Below are positions 1 to 11,400 of a stretch of 64,000 nt of DNA, piece after piece. Made by a program: the position numbers and the translations under genes. Position 1 is the stretch's first letter; each line of letters opens with the position of its first letter. This stretch comes from Euonymus europaeus (lineage: Eukaryota; Streptophyta; Magnoliopsida; Celastrales; Celastraceae): positions 3,162,001 to 3,226,000 of the forward strand of contig OY756964.1 of the NCBI GenBank assembly GCA_963580455.1, written 5' to 3'. The notes beneath the pieces were generated by a model, which did no database searches, was not told the DNA's origin, and saw nothing but the letters and a program-made list of their open reading frames with translations.

Positions 1-3000
1 CAAAAGAAATTGAAGCTTCTTTTGGGCAGTCTGCTGCTTCATCCATTATCTCCCGTCATTTGATTGGTGAGGGAGGTATCTCACCAGTTTCTTTTGAAAT
101 GCAGGTGTGCTGCTTTCTTATTATTGTCATAGGTGGCCTTTACAAGTTAAAGATTGTATTGATGCTTTTTGTCTAATTGGCTTTCAGGAACTCGTGAGAA
201 GATTGTGCACTTGGAGAGACTTAATGGTTGGTAACTCATTCAAAATTTTAGTTTCCATTTGGAGAATAGCTTCATTTCCATCATGTCTCAAGTAAATTTG
301 ATGATAGCTTATCTGTGAAAGGGGATGGCTTGCATTTTCCTTAAAAGTCAATTTCTAGCACCATTAAAAAAATAAAGCGGTTATGCGTGGAATTGTAAGT
401 TGCCTATTATTCAATTATGGATAAGAGAAAATAATGGCTGTGATTAGGCTAATCAGGTGTCACCCGTTGCTTCAAACTCTTTTCCCCCTAATTTGGAGAT
501 CATATGGTTCTGTTGCCTATTTTGGTGGTTATGTTTCTTACTTTGATGCTTTTACCAATGTTATCTTATATAGTGTCTGTTTCATCTTTCACATTTTTTT
601 TTAATTCAATGCTCTTGCTTTTACACCCCAGTTTCTGTTCTCCAGTTATTATGTTATATTTTACTTCTTTTTTTATCGTGGTGAGGGTATGCCCTGAAAT
701 CTGCGCATTATGTTTTCTAACAGCTCCAATTTTTTTTTTTTTATCATGGTGAGGGTATATACTGGAATCTGCGCATTAGCCCATCTTAACCTTTGGAACA
801 TAATTCCTTTCAGGCTCGTGTTCATGATGAGAGCTTGAGATTTGTGCTATCAGACCATGCTGTCATTGCCCTTATAGACAAAGTTCCAACATGTCCAACA
901 GAAATACATAGCATCATAGCTCAAGCTGATATGAAAATGGATTCTTTGAGTTTAAATTCCACCACACCATCTCCATCCCCCACTGTTCGCAGCCATTTGG
1001 ATGATCTTTCTCGTCTTATCCAGGACAAAAATGGCACTCTTGATGACATTTTTCTGACGCTCCTTCAGAACTGCCTTGGTCCAAATGGTAGCTGTCCATT
1101 GTCTGTCTATAGTTATGCTTTACTGGTCCAGCGTAACTTAAAACTGACAAGTAGATTCGTTCCAAAACAAAATGGTGTTAAAAACTCTAGACAAATTTCT
1201 CGGAAGGCTTCACGAGACTTGTTTGTCCAAAAGTTCTCCTGCAAATCTCCAGTATATCACAATTGTAGGATCTATGCGAATGATGGGCGCTTGCTTTGTT
1301 ACTGTGATCGCAGAAAGCTTGAGTGGTTGGTGAAGTTTTTCGTATCATATATTTTTGCGATAAATGCACTATATTTGACAGAATTGTCTCGGTTTATTTA
1401 GGTACATTCGTCGAAATCTGGCAAAACTTGTTGATGACAACCCTCCTGGCATAATGCTTCTATTTGAACCTAAGGGGCGTCCAGAAGATGAAGACAATGA
1501 TTTTTACATCCAGAGTAAACAAAATATATGCGTCGGGTGTGGTGAAGAAAAGCACTACTTACGTTATCGGATAATCCCCTCGTGCTACAGAATGCACTTC
1601 CCCGAGCATTTGAAGAGCCATCGATCTCATGACATTGTCTTACTTTGTGTTGACTGTCATGAAGTTGCTCATGCCGCTGCTGAGAAGTACAAGAGAAAGA
1701 TTGCTGCAGAATTTGGAGTTCCGTTATTCGTTCCTAAGGTATTTGATCCAGCACAAGGTATGCTTGCGTCATCTGCATCGGCGATGAGCTTTGAGGGAAA
1801 GGGTGTATCTCCTTTACAATTGCGTACAGCTGCTATGGCTCTTTTGCGCCATGGATCAAGAATGCCATCAAATCGCTGCAAAGAACTGAGACAGGTTTAT
1901 ATGTACACATATTACGTAGCTTTTTATGTTTGCCAACTAGGTGCACCGAATCTTTTTTTACTGATTTGTTCATTTTTTCCCCTAAGATTGTGATGCAATT
2001 TTATGGAGGAAGGGAGATATTTGAAGATGATTTGGAAAGAGCATTATTAGTTGGAATGAGTCCTCATGAAAGAAGACGAGTTGAGAAAAAGAAGGGGTTG
2101 TCCTTTAAACATGCTAAAGGAAGTTTAGTTTCTGACAAAGCGCAAGAGAATGGTGCACAGAGAATCGCTGGTTCTGCTGTTTCGTATACATCAGAATTTG
2201 AAGATTCCAGCAGTATTGGAGCAGAGTCATTAGGTAAAACCGAAGATAGAAACCATATTTTGGTGATGCGTAATGTGAGTAGCTCCGCCTCCAATACATG
2301 CTCTAGTGTTGGGGTTGATGAAGAAGTCTCTGGAACTGTTTACGGAAATATACACTCTAAAAACAGTGAAACTTCTGATGAGAAAGATGTTTCTGTTGCT
2401 AATGCTGGTTGTGAAAGCCGAAGCCTGACAAATGGAACGGATGACTTCACTTGCTCTTCACACGATGGAAGTGTCCTATCCAAGCATAACTCAAAGCTGT
2501 CTTTGCTAGGACATGGCCCTCATGGGAAACAAGTTGTAGACCATATAATGAAGGAATATGGGGAGGACGGCATTGGTCAGTTTTGCCAAAGGTGGAGGCA
2601 AGTGTTTGTGGAGGCTGTTCATCCTCGGTTTTTACCGACTGGATGGGATGTAATGCACAGGTATTTCTCTCTCCAGTCTCCCCTTTTTTCTCTGTTTCTA
2701 TTTTGTCTTCATTATAAGAGCAATAACGGTCATTCCATCAAGCTACGTTATTGGAGTTGGGAAGGGCAACAATTATTGAAGCTAAAATTGGCAACATTTC
2801 TCGCTCTTATTATACGTTTTTTACTACAGTTAACTAGTCTCTTATGATGATGGTACATATGAGGGGTCTGTGTAGTGGTCCTACATATTATATGGCCATT
2901 ACGATATAGTTTGCCCAGGCCATATGAGAGGACATTTCTTTGCTAGTGCAGTTTTTTGTTTTTGTATCTTATTGTTTAGTCACTGAACTCTCTGCGGCTT

Positions 3001-3099
3001 TAACAAATGACCATTATCTATCTTAGTGGCAGAAGGGATTTCGGTGAATTCAGTGTGTATAATCCCGTGAAAAAGGACTCCGCTGCTGCAAAGAGTTAA
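1..3099 (+). CDS. RRP6L3: RRP6-like protein 3 (3'-5' exonuclease/HRDC family), 5' partial
   Basis: Exons 1..104, 188..226, 814..1325, 1402..1894, 1987..2660 and 3027..3099 join in one frame with GT-AG borders and end in TAA; the 5' part, with the DEDD exonuclease domain, lies outside the window. The family consists of RNase D/Rrp6-type 3'-5' exoribonucleases acting in RNA processing or decay. The first three exons encode the end of an HRDC-like helical domain (WRDLMARVHDESLRFVLSD). Exon 4 has a cysteine/histidine module with CVGC, then RIIPSCYR, then LLCVDCHEVAH, laid out like an HNH treble clef. Exon 5 has FYGGREIFEDDLERALLVGM, a serine-rich linker and the C-terminal block around WRQVFVEAVHPRFLP. 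The last exon is only 73 bp. Recognition rests on remembered similarity to Arabidopsis At2g32415; I am confident of the family and less so of its biochemical role. Confidence 0.88.
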
Positions 3100-3419
3100 A
3101 GACATTACTGGTGCTTCAAATTTCAGCACCATCCCAAGCCATGCGACTGTCTTGGAGTTTAATTGCGCAAATGTGGATTGGGTGATATGTTGGAAGAGCA
3201 TATATTCTTGGAAGAGCCATACCATCATGGTTCTTCATGCATCCAGGTTGTATCATTGTTCTATTTCTTTTGTTTTTTTGTTCTATCCATCCAAGAAGCT
3301 GTGTGCGGCATGCTCACAAAGTGTTTAGGTCGAGAATACCTTGTTAATTGGGAATTTGTATTTATTTTTTTGCCTGAACACTTGCCATTGGATGAATCCC
3401 TTAATGTTACTTCTAATTA
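3100..3419 (+). other. 3' UTR of the RRP6-like gene and short spacer
   Basis: This stretch follows the TAA of the RRP6-like gene and contains no credible coding sequence. It should hold the 3' UTR, although no poly(A) site could be fixed. Similarity to the AXR1 downstream region begins at about 3420. Confidence 0.5.
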
Positions 3420-4183
3420 GGAACAGCATTAACACTTATCTCTCAGTTGATTGGATAAAGAATTCAATCGCGGCTTGGATTAAAATTTCCCTCAGATGGG
3501 TAGACAATTCTATTTATCCTTGTACGAAGCCTCTATTCATTTTGAAAAGTACCAGTGCACTGTTACACAACTTTCACTGAGCACTTGGCATTGTCCTTTT
3601 AAAATAGTGAAGTATGATGACTAACGGTCAAAATCTTCCATATCGACATTGCATAATAATGCCTCACAAATCGCATAGGATGCATGTTCCGAGTGCATGA
3701 CCCATCTAGCTCATAAAGAATGGGCATCGAAGGAATCCTAAACAGTTACGTCCATAATAGAGTACTTAAACACAACAGAAAAACAGAATCTAACGGTTCC
3801 TTCAAAACATTTCATGGCATCAATAAAGACTTAATTTTTAGTTTTTTAGGCCCACAGGCCACACATGTTAAATCATGTCCAAGAGACATGAAGACCACCA
3901 CAACGAATGAAAAACTACCCAAATTCAAACCCCCGAGCTTTAAGGTCCAAGACAACTGAGACTTGTGATCAATGCCATTGAAGATGGAAGTCCCAGAAAT
4001 GGAGAAAAAATTGCTTGGTTATGAGCTGAAACGGAAAAGCAAATGCAAACTTAGGCTGAGTTACTCTGCAAAATCTCGATTAATCTCACATTTCATGAGA
4101 GAGAGCTTAAAGCAAGGTCTGCACTCTATCCCAGACAAAACTCAAATAAAATTAAGTTAGAATGAAAATTCGAAACCTCAACT
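3420..4183 (-). pseudogene. AXR1 3'-end pseudogene, left arm of an inverted repeat
   Basis: Read on the minus strand this is a diverged copy of the end of the AXR1 gene at 8130-8734: part of the last intron, the last exon (about 3945-4030) and the 3' UTR. The order and orientation match the parent gene 4.5 kb away. An unrelated block of about 120 bp (about 3831-3953) interrupts it just after the last-exon remnant. No upstream AXR1 exons are present, so it cannot encode the enzyme. It faces a second AXR1 fragment at 4191-4790 in the opposite orientation. Confidence 0.8.
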
Positions 4184-4790
4184 TTGCTGTCTGCGTTAAA
4201 GCGCACTGGATGAGGATTATATCTCAGTTGAAAACTACAGCTATTGGTCTACTTAGTGACTTGGGTTGCAATGGCTCCTGACTGAGGATCATATCAATGA
4301 GATGTGCAGATTTGGACCTTCAGAGCTTCATGCAGGTGCTGGAGGAATTGCATCACATGAAGTGATCAAAGTTTCTTATTTTCCTTCCGGACTTAAATTT
4401 ATTCGAGTTTGTATGATTGAGATACAGTGCAGATCTCGTTTTAAGTTTTCTCCTACTCAAGAAATGTGAGATTATTCTTGATTTTGCAGTGTAACCCAGC
4501 CTGAATTTGCATTTACTTTTCTATTTCAGCTCATAATCAAGCAATCCTTCTCCATATCTGGGACTTTCATCTTCAATGGCATTGATCATAAGTCTCAATT
4601 GTTGATGTTGTAGATTGTTTTAAAGAAACTTGTAGATGCCGTGGAATCTACTTAGGATGTAACTATATAGGATTCCTTCGATGCCCATTTTTTATGAGCT
4701 GGATGGGTCATGCACCCTGTACAGGCATCCTCTGCGGTTCGTTAGGCACAAGGATGCAAAATGTTGCTATGAAAGGTTTTGACCGTTGGT
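3600..4790. repeat. Imperfect inverted repeat made of two AXR1 3' ends
   Basis: Left arm about 3600-4183 and right arm about 4366-4790 are reverse complements, separated by about 180 bp that is mostly AXR1 exon 13. A shared landmark is the stretch around GGATTCCTTCGATGCCCAT at about 4671-4689 and its complement at about 3720-3738. A transcript across the region could fold into a stem of about 400 bp with bulges. The arms have diverged from each other and from the parent, so the event is not recent. Confidence 0.75.
4191..4790 (+). pseudogene. AXR1 3'-end pseudogene, right arm of an inverted repeat
   Basis: On the plus strand this holds a copy of AXR1 exon 13 (about 4202-4369), the following intron, exon 14 (4530..4613, same 84-bp length, ending in TAG) and 3' UTR. 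Exon 13 is broken: one inserted base near 4217 (GAGGATTATATC against GAGGATATATC in the parent), about five bases lost near 4278, and a shortened segment after CTTCATGCAG. Exon 14 still reads through to the family C-terminus ([14 protein letters not shown]). Without exons 1-12 it is a fragment. Its intron-14-UTR part is the reverse complement of 3600-4183. Confidence 0.82.
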
Positions 4791-5445
4791 TATCTTTTAC
4801 TTAACATAATAACATAATAAGCTCAAAGCTTCGTTTTGACATTATGCATGTTCCCTGGCAAAAACTTACCTCAGTAGTTATTATGAAAGTGGTAATTATC
4901 TTTTTGTAACATCAGCTTGCTTTACTTTCCAGCATTGCACAAAATACCCAACTTCTCGCCTTTCCAAGAGAAGTAGCATTTAGCGATAGTATCCAAGGTA
5001 GGAAAATGCAAAATTTTGAAATTGTGAAACAGTAACATTGTAATGTTATTGTTTTTGAAACATTAGCACTGTGGAACAATAATATTAGTTAATAATATTA
5101 ACTAATAATATTAGTTTAAAGAGTGATTGAGTTATTCATGTATTTAATTATAAATATTAAATAACAATTAGAGAAAATATTATCAAAAATATTTAATAAT
5201 ATAATATACTAAAAATATTTAAAATGAACAAATTAGACATGATTATTCAATTGATAATTATTTTTGAAAATTTAATCACGAAATTATTTTTTAAATTCAT
5301 TTAATTTTAATTGAATTATTAATCTAATATCTGTGTATTTTAAAAAATAAAAAAAAGTTAGATGAAAAAAGAGAGTAAAATAAACACTGTCAGTATGACG
5401 TTAAGTCTACTTTGGTAATTTCCATCATTTCACACACACATGATT
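4791..5445. other. AT-rich intergenic stretch
   Basis: No gene is visible. A near-palindrome of TTAGTTAATAATATTAACTAA type lies at about 5083-5117 and could form a short hairpin. The rest is AT-rich filler. Confidence 0.5.
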
Positions 5446-5800
5446 ATAAATGAATTTAGGGTGAGTTTGTTTCACATTTCACATAACTTAAAGTTGTGGG
5501 ATCCGCACAAAATGAAATGTTGTCATTCCATAGCTTTTCAGAGCTTAAAGTTGTGACACTCACAATATTTTACAACCACATTATATAATTGTCCCTCCGT
5601 ATATTAGAAGTCTTCAATTACTTTTTATTGTAATAAATTTTTTTTTGTAATTTTATCTACAAAGTTAATATAACAGAAAAATGAACCAAACACCCTACAT
5701 CATTTTGTACAGCTTTTTATACAATATTTTTCATAACTTTAATCACATCATTTTTAACAACTTAAAACTATGAAATGTAATTGTGAAACAAATGAATTCT
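5446..5800 (+). mobile_element. MITE, copy 1 of a family with two copies in the window
   Basis: This is a non-coding block of about 340 bp with imperfect terminal inverted repeats: left GTTTGTTTCACATTTCA, right the reverse complement of about the same motif (TGAAATGTAATTGTGAAAC at about 5770-5790). A possible duplicated flank AAATGAATT occurs on both sides. The reverse complement of 15018-15330 matches it through most of its length, including the ATTACTTTTTATTGTAATA core. No transposase is present, so it is non-autonomous; I cannot fix the superfamily. Confidence 0.65.
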
Positions 5801-6340
5801 TATTAATAAACTCATGTGTTATTAAATGACCATTTTCAATCTTTAAATGGAGTGGGTCTGTATCCGTCAGGTGACTGGAACCTAAAGTCTAGTGGATGTA
5901 TAGAATTGCACATCTGTATCAAGTGGATGAGGGAGACGGATGTTTATTTTTAATATTTTTTTTTCATTTTTAATTTAGTAATACACGTGACATAATCTCT
6001 ACCGTTGGATATATATTCTAGGCACTATTTTAATTTTTAAGGGAGCAGAACCGTTTGTTTTGGCAATATAACACGAAACCTTTACACTTTGATGAAGCGT
6101 GTAATGGAGAATCAGAAATTGGCAATCCAAAGTCGAAACAAACCGCAACATTTTCTTGTATCCAACGGTTCTCCTTCTCCCTGACCCGGAGCATCAACGG
6201 TTTAAATCCTCCAGACGTCATGTGCATTGGGAAACACACTCTTTGTTAACAAAGTAATTATCACATGCTGCAAGATCCACTGGAACTGGAATTTCACAAC
6301 GTGATTTCCCTCACACGTACGTATGTACAGTGAGTCCAAA
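5801..6340. other. Intergenic stretch with no visible gene
   Basis: Short open frames on both strands near 6030-6250 overlap each other and resemble nothing I recognise. No RNA gene or repeat was seen. Confidence 0.45.
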
Positions 6341-6867
6341 ACTAAATGCTCTCCTCACCCAGCCAATCCCTGCATCTCCCTCTCCATCTTTCTTTAATTT
6401 TTACGAAATTCGCAGTTTGAATTTGTCAGCTTGTTTTGTACAAAGTGTCAATATGAGAGAGGGAAAAGGCTCCTCAAGCAACTAACATTTTCTGACTTCT
6501 GCTGTTGCTGATTCTCTGTCAATCAGTACCTTCCTTTCTCCACTGAAATTTAGCAAACAGGTAGGCATTGTTTGTGTGATGATCTGGCGTTTGCATTTCT
6601 TGATCAAATTTGGAATGGCATCCTTCCATCAAGTGATTTTTATACATTTTAGTATGCTGAAGCTGAATCGTTATGCATTTCTTTTTCTTTTTTTTGTCGT
6701 TGGTAGAAGTTTTGGTCGCCTAGTTAAATAATATGAAATTCTTGATGTTTGCAGATTATTGAAACGCAGAGTACATGGGAAAAGAAGAAGAAGAGGGGAA
6801 GAAGTTGAAGAGAAAGATGAGAGAGACAGAGTTAGTGAAGAAAATCCAATTCATTCACATAGTTTGA
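6341..6867 (+). other. Leader-like stretch with one intron and a 30-codon ORF
   Basis: CT-rich sequence from about 6345 ends in AAACAG|GTAGGC near 6560. After about 195 bp comes TTTGCAG at about 6748-6754, then an ATG at 6775 opening a 30-residue, very basic and acidic ORF (MGKEEEEGKKLKRKMRETEL...) that stops at 6867. The layout resembles a plant 5' UTR intron followed by a start codon, but nothing after the stop looks coding. It may be a gene head cut off from its body, or a non-coding transcript. I do not recognise the peptide. Confidence 0.3.
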
Positions 6868-6908
6868 AATGATGTACAATACACACATACATACACACAT
6901 GTTGTCCG

Positions 6909-7072
6909 TGTCAAACAGTCACCAGATGTGACAGCGCAGGAAAAACACTACAAATAAGAGAAATGAAAGAAACGGATATAAAAGATGATGTGTCAAACGG
7001 TCACAAGGATGTGACAGCACAAGAAAAACACTACAAATAAGACAAATGAAAGAAACGGATATAAAAGAGGGG
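6909..7072. repeat. Two-copy tandem repeat, 82-bp unit
   Basis: TGTCAAAC...GGATATAAAAGA is repeated almost exactly at 6909-6990 and 6991-7072, with a few substitutions. A second small duplication follows: GAAGCGGAAATCCTCCATTTC near 7217 recurs with small changes near 7261. Open frames through the region on the minus strand (6993-7253) show no recognisable product. Confidence 0.8.
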
Positions 7073-7289
7073 CCACTGATGCAAACTGGACCAGATATAA
7101 CTCAATATGAGACCCAAAGCAAAGCAAAGAACCATGACATTCACGGCCCAAATAGAACCACGAATAGGGCACCAAGAAATGATCTTGAACTGAGAAGATA
7201 ACCACGACAGAGTTGAAGCGGAAATCCTCCATTTCATCACCACGACATAGCAAATAACTGAAGCGGAAGATCCTTCATTTCATCAGCTA

Positions 7290-8100
7290 GCGCTTTTAGT
7301 TTCAGTATTTTAGAGGAATTGTCATAAATGTTAACAACGCCGAAGATTAAATACTTTGATGTATAAGACTAGACTCTGATGTAAATCTCGTTTGATAGGT
7401 GTAGATTAGTCACCATGGTCTTGGGCTTCAGCCAATGCATCTTTGGTTGGTTCTATATGGCTTTTGAGTCAAACTTGCTTTTAAACAATATCTTGACCAA
7501 TAATATGCTTTTTATGTGTAGAGAGGCGTTATACCTTTTGACAAAATCAAGTACGTACTCATCAACCACACACTTTTCATTTAAAAGTTCTCTCCATTAG
7601 TCGTTCGATAATAATCAATGTTATAAAGATAAATATGCAAGACAGAACGGCCACTTGCCGTCGATGATTGCTTTTGTTTTATACCTAGATAATGATGTTT
7701 GTATAATAATATATACGAACTAGATAGATTGAAAACCCGCGCTTTGCGCCGGGTACTGTAGATGTATTTTTAGAATGTACCTTTTTTTTTTGAAATGATT
7801 ATTGTATGGCCGGCTCCTGATTGTGCTGCTAATTTTATTACAGATCACTATTTTTTGGTGGGAGCACTCGACACATTAGTTTTTGTTGTAAATTGACTAC
7901 AAACAATAAATTTTGAAAATTTATTACAAAAGAAAAAGACAACAGAAAAAACAAAAAGATTGATGGCGGACTTCCTTTCATCAACTTGTGTCAAATTTGC
8001 TTTGCTGACCATCCTCCACCCCCAATTAAGTATCTTGTCAAACTCTGTAACTTCACCAACCCAATAAAATGTAGTAAGCCAAATTTATAGGCAATGCAAT
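7290..8100. other. Intergenic stretch upstream of the AXR1 3' end
   Basis: No gene seen. A GC-rich imperfect palindrome (ACCCGCGCTTTGCGCCGGGT, about 7735-7754) stands out from the AT-rich surroundings and resembles a motif common in plant repeats. Short frames near 7415-7600 are unsupported. Confidence 0.4.
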
Positions 8101-8487
8101 CAGCGTCTCAAATATAACACTGTAGGAACAGCGTTAACACTTATCTAAGTTGACTGGAGTAAAAATTCAATCACATCTTGGATTCAAATTCCCTTCGAAA
8201 CAATTCTATTCATCCTTGTACGAAGCCTCTATTCATGTTGCAAAGTACTAGTCCACTAAAAACTTACGGAGGCGTGTTGAAGGTTAACAAGCGATCGAAA
8301 TCTTCCATACCAACATTGCATCCTAGTGCCTCAGAATGGTATAGGATGCCTGTTCCGAGCGCATGACCCATTCACTCATAAAAAATGGGCATTGAAGGAA
8401 TCCTAAATAGCTTACATCCATCGGAAAGTCCAACGTGCTCAAATCCAACAGAAAAACAGAATCTACCAGTTCCTTCAGAACATTCTA

Positions 8488-11400
8488 CTACAGCATCAAC
8501 AGCTGAGACTTGTGATCAATGCCATTGAAGATGAAAGTCCCAGACATTGAGATGAATTGCTTGGTTATGAGCTGAAACAGAAAAGCAAATACAAACTTAG
8601 GGTAATCTCGCATTTCATGAGTATGACTGTATGAGAAAACTTGAAGCAAGGACAGCACTCTAGCCCAGTCATACAAACTCAAATAAGATCATAAAAACTC
8701 AAATAAGATCACGTCGGAATGAAAATAAGAAACCTTAATCACTTCTTGTGATGCAATTCCTCCAATGAAAGCAGCAACTGCATGAAGCTCTGAAGCTCCA
8801 AATCTGCACATCTCATTGATAAGATCCTCAGTTAAGGTCGAGCCATTGCAACCCAAGTCACTAAGTAGACCAATAGCTGTAGTTTTCAAGTGAGATATAT
8901 CCTCATCCAGTGCGCTTTAATACAGACAGTAAAGTCAAGAAACAAAAATCAATATAATTCAACTGATAACAACAATAATTATAGTAATGCTATAGTGATA
9001 AAAACCGTGGAGCAATGCTATAAAGAGTTACCCTTCAAATTGCCCAGGAAAACTGTTGCAATTTGCAGCAAACCTGTCAACTGCTCGAAGCAATACATAG
9101 AATCCCACAGCAATACTGCCAACAATGAGCAGATGATTTTAAGCTGCAAGGGAGGCTTATAGAAGTACAACAACAACAAAGGACGGTAGCCTGTACAACC
9201 AATCTAAAAACATATATCACAAGCCCAATTTACCTGAAATCCTCATCTGTTAAATACTTCTGCAACTCTGGCAGGGAAGGATTATTGAACTCATCCTCAA
9301 GGGGGCGATACCTACAAACCTACAAGGAAGAGATTCCAAACTACAGAAATGATTAGGTAATCTACAAAATATCAAGCCTACCCTTACCAATTAATTAATA
9401 AGCAATTTTTATGACAGGGCTCGCTTTCCCCATCATCCAACTAGAATTACCAACATCTTAATAGATAACAAAAAAGGGGTAATCATTGCATGGGTTTGTT
9501 TAATTTAGCTAAAGAATTTTCAAAGTACACGTGAATCAATCAATCTAGATGAGAAAATCTTAAAATAAATAGTAGACAGAAAATATAAAGACTAACTTAA
9601 AAACGACTGACTTTGAGTTTTCTTGCATTTTTGCAGAAACTTTTGATTGTGGCTTTGGAGATGCTATCTGGATCTCTTCCAATTTGCTTTAATATAGTCT
9701 TAACTCGTTGTTCCATAGCTCCAAAGTCAGCCTCAGCCTTAGCCTGATATATCTTTTGCAAATTTACATAAATCCTGGAAATGTATCAATAGATGTTACA
9801 TCGCCATTTTGTCATTTTAATGCAATAAAATCTAGAGAGTTCAGTATCTAACTCTGTAGAAGATGTCATGTCTGGTATAGACCCTTCAAGGGGTGGCTCC
9901 CCACAACCTTCATTTGCAATGAACTCCTGTCAAAAGAGCATAAAAAGCATCAACAAATGAAAGCCACAAATATAAAAATACACAATTTGATGGAAGCAGA
10001 TACCACCATGAATATGATAAAAATGTCTAAATATTAGCTATCCTTCGCAATCCTATATCCACTATGGAAAACAAAATTATGAGCATGGAAAGCAATTATC
10101 ATCAACAAGTGCAACCGACATACATTATCCACAACTACATCAAAGCAAATGTTTTCAACAGCAAAACAAAATCCGTTCAACAGAGAACATCAGTAGTGCA
10201 GCCATCTGTTTTTGAAATTTTTAAAGTGGGATTCTTGGCCCTTTAAAGCTTTTGTGCTTCACACTTTTGTCTTGTGAGTTGCATGAGACAGAAGCTTCTG
10301 GGGCCAGTCAACCCATTAGCATCCAAATGAGAGCACTACTGTTAAACCACATCAACCTAAAGCAGACAAATCAGAAATTATTAGGCAAGTTACCAGTTAC
10401 CAGTTACCAACCTTCAAAGCAGCCACCATCACCCAAAAGTCAGATGAACTAACATTAACCTCACTGCTGTTATCATTAATTATCTGTTGCAGATCTGAAC
10501 CTACCAAACCAAATGGCATTATCAATAAAGGCTAAAAAGCAAAAAACTTTCAAACAATATTCCAAAGAGATGCATATGAAATATAAATCAAAGTGCAGGA
10601 ACCTTGATGTACTTTCCGATTGGTTTGGACCATTTTTTAGATGCATTATAATATGAAACTCTTAAATTTTTTTCCTCAAGACCCCAGTCAAAGGTTTGGA
10701 TAAAAAATACATACTAATTCCACGTGGGGCGAAGACTTTGAAGGAGGCATCAATAGCTTCTTTATAGTTGTCCTCATCCATTGTAATCATCCTGGATTTC
10801 AGAAGCTCCTAAAATGTTTGAAATTCAGCTAAGCCAAAAATACTAGAGAACACTGGGAGGCACAATGATAAGTCATCAAGCAAAAGGTAAACCTTGAACT
10901 CTTTCTTCTCTTCCCTGGTTGCTGGATGATTACCACCATGTGATTTCGCCCATTCGTAAGCCATTTTTACAAGGATTACAACGTATGGTGTGTGCTTGTG
11001 AGCTACAGGATCTGATACATTTAAGTCAATGGTTTCTGCAAACCTGCAGTCATTATTTACGAGTCAATATAATTTAAGAAGAACACAAGAAGAATTTAAA
11101 CCCAAAGAAACAAAGGCACTGTTCCCAGAGTTTCAAAATACATTAAGGCCCAAAATATAACTCATAGACAGTGGCAAATTTAGGGGAACTTTTTTGGGGG
11201 AAAAATTCAATATATTTTTTAAGGAAAATAATTAAATATGGAACAAGATTTACTATAATCATATTATTATTAATTTTGAAAGTCTCCCTTTTTAGTTCAT
11301 TATACAGACACATACAAGGAAATTAAATCGAACAATGTTTACATGAAAGGAAAGCAAATCTATAAATTTTTCTTCTCTAATAGTCTTGTAAATGTTTTGT

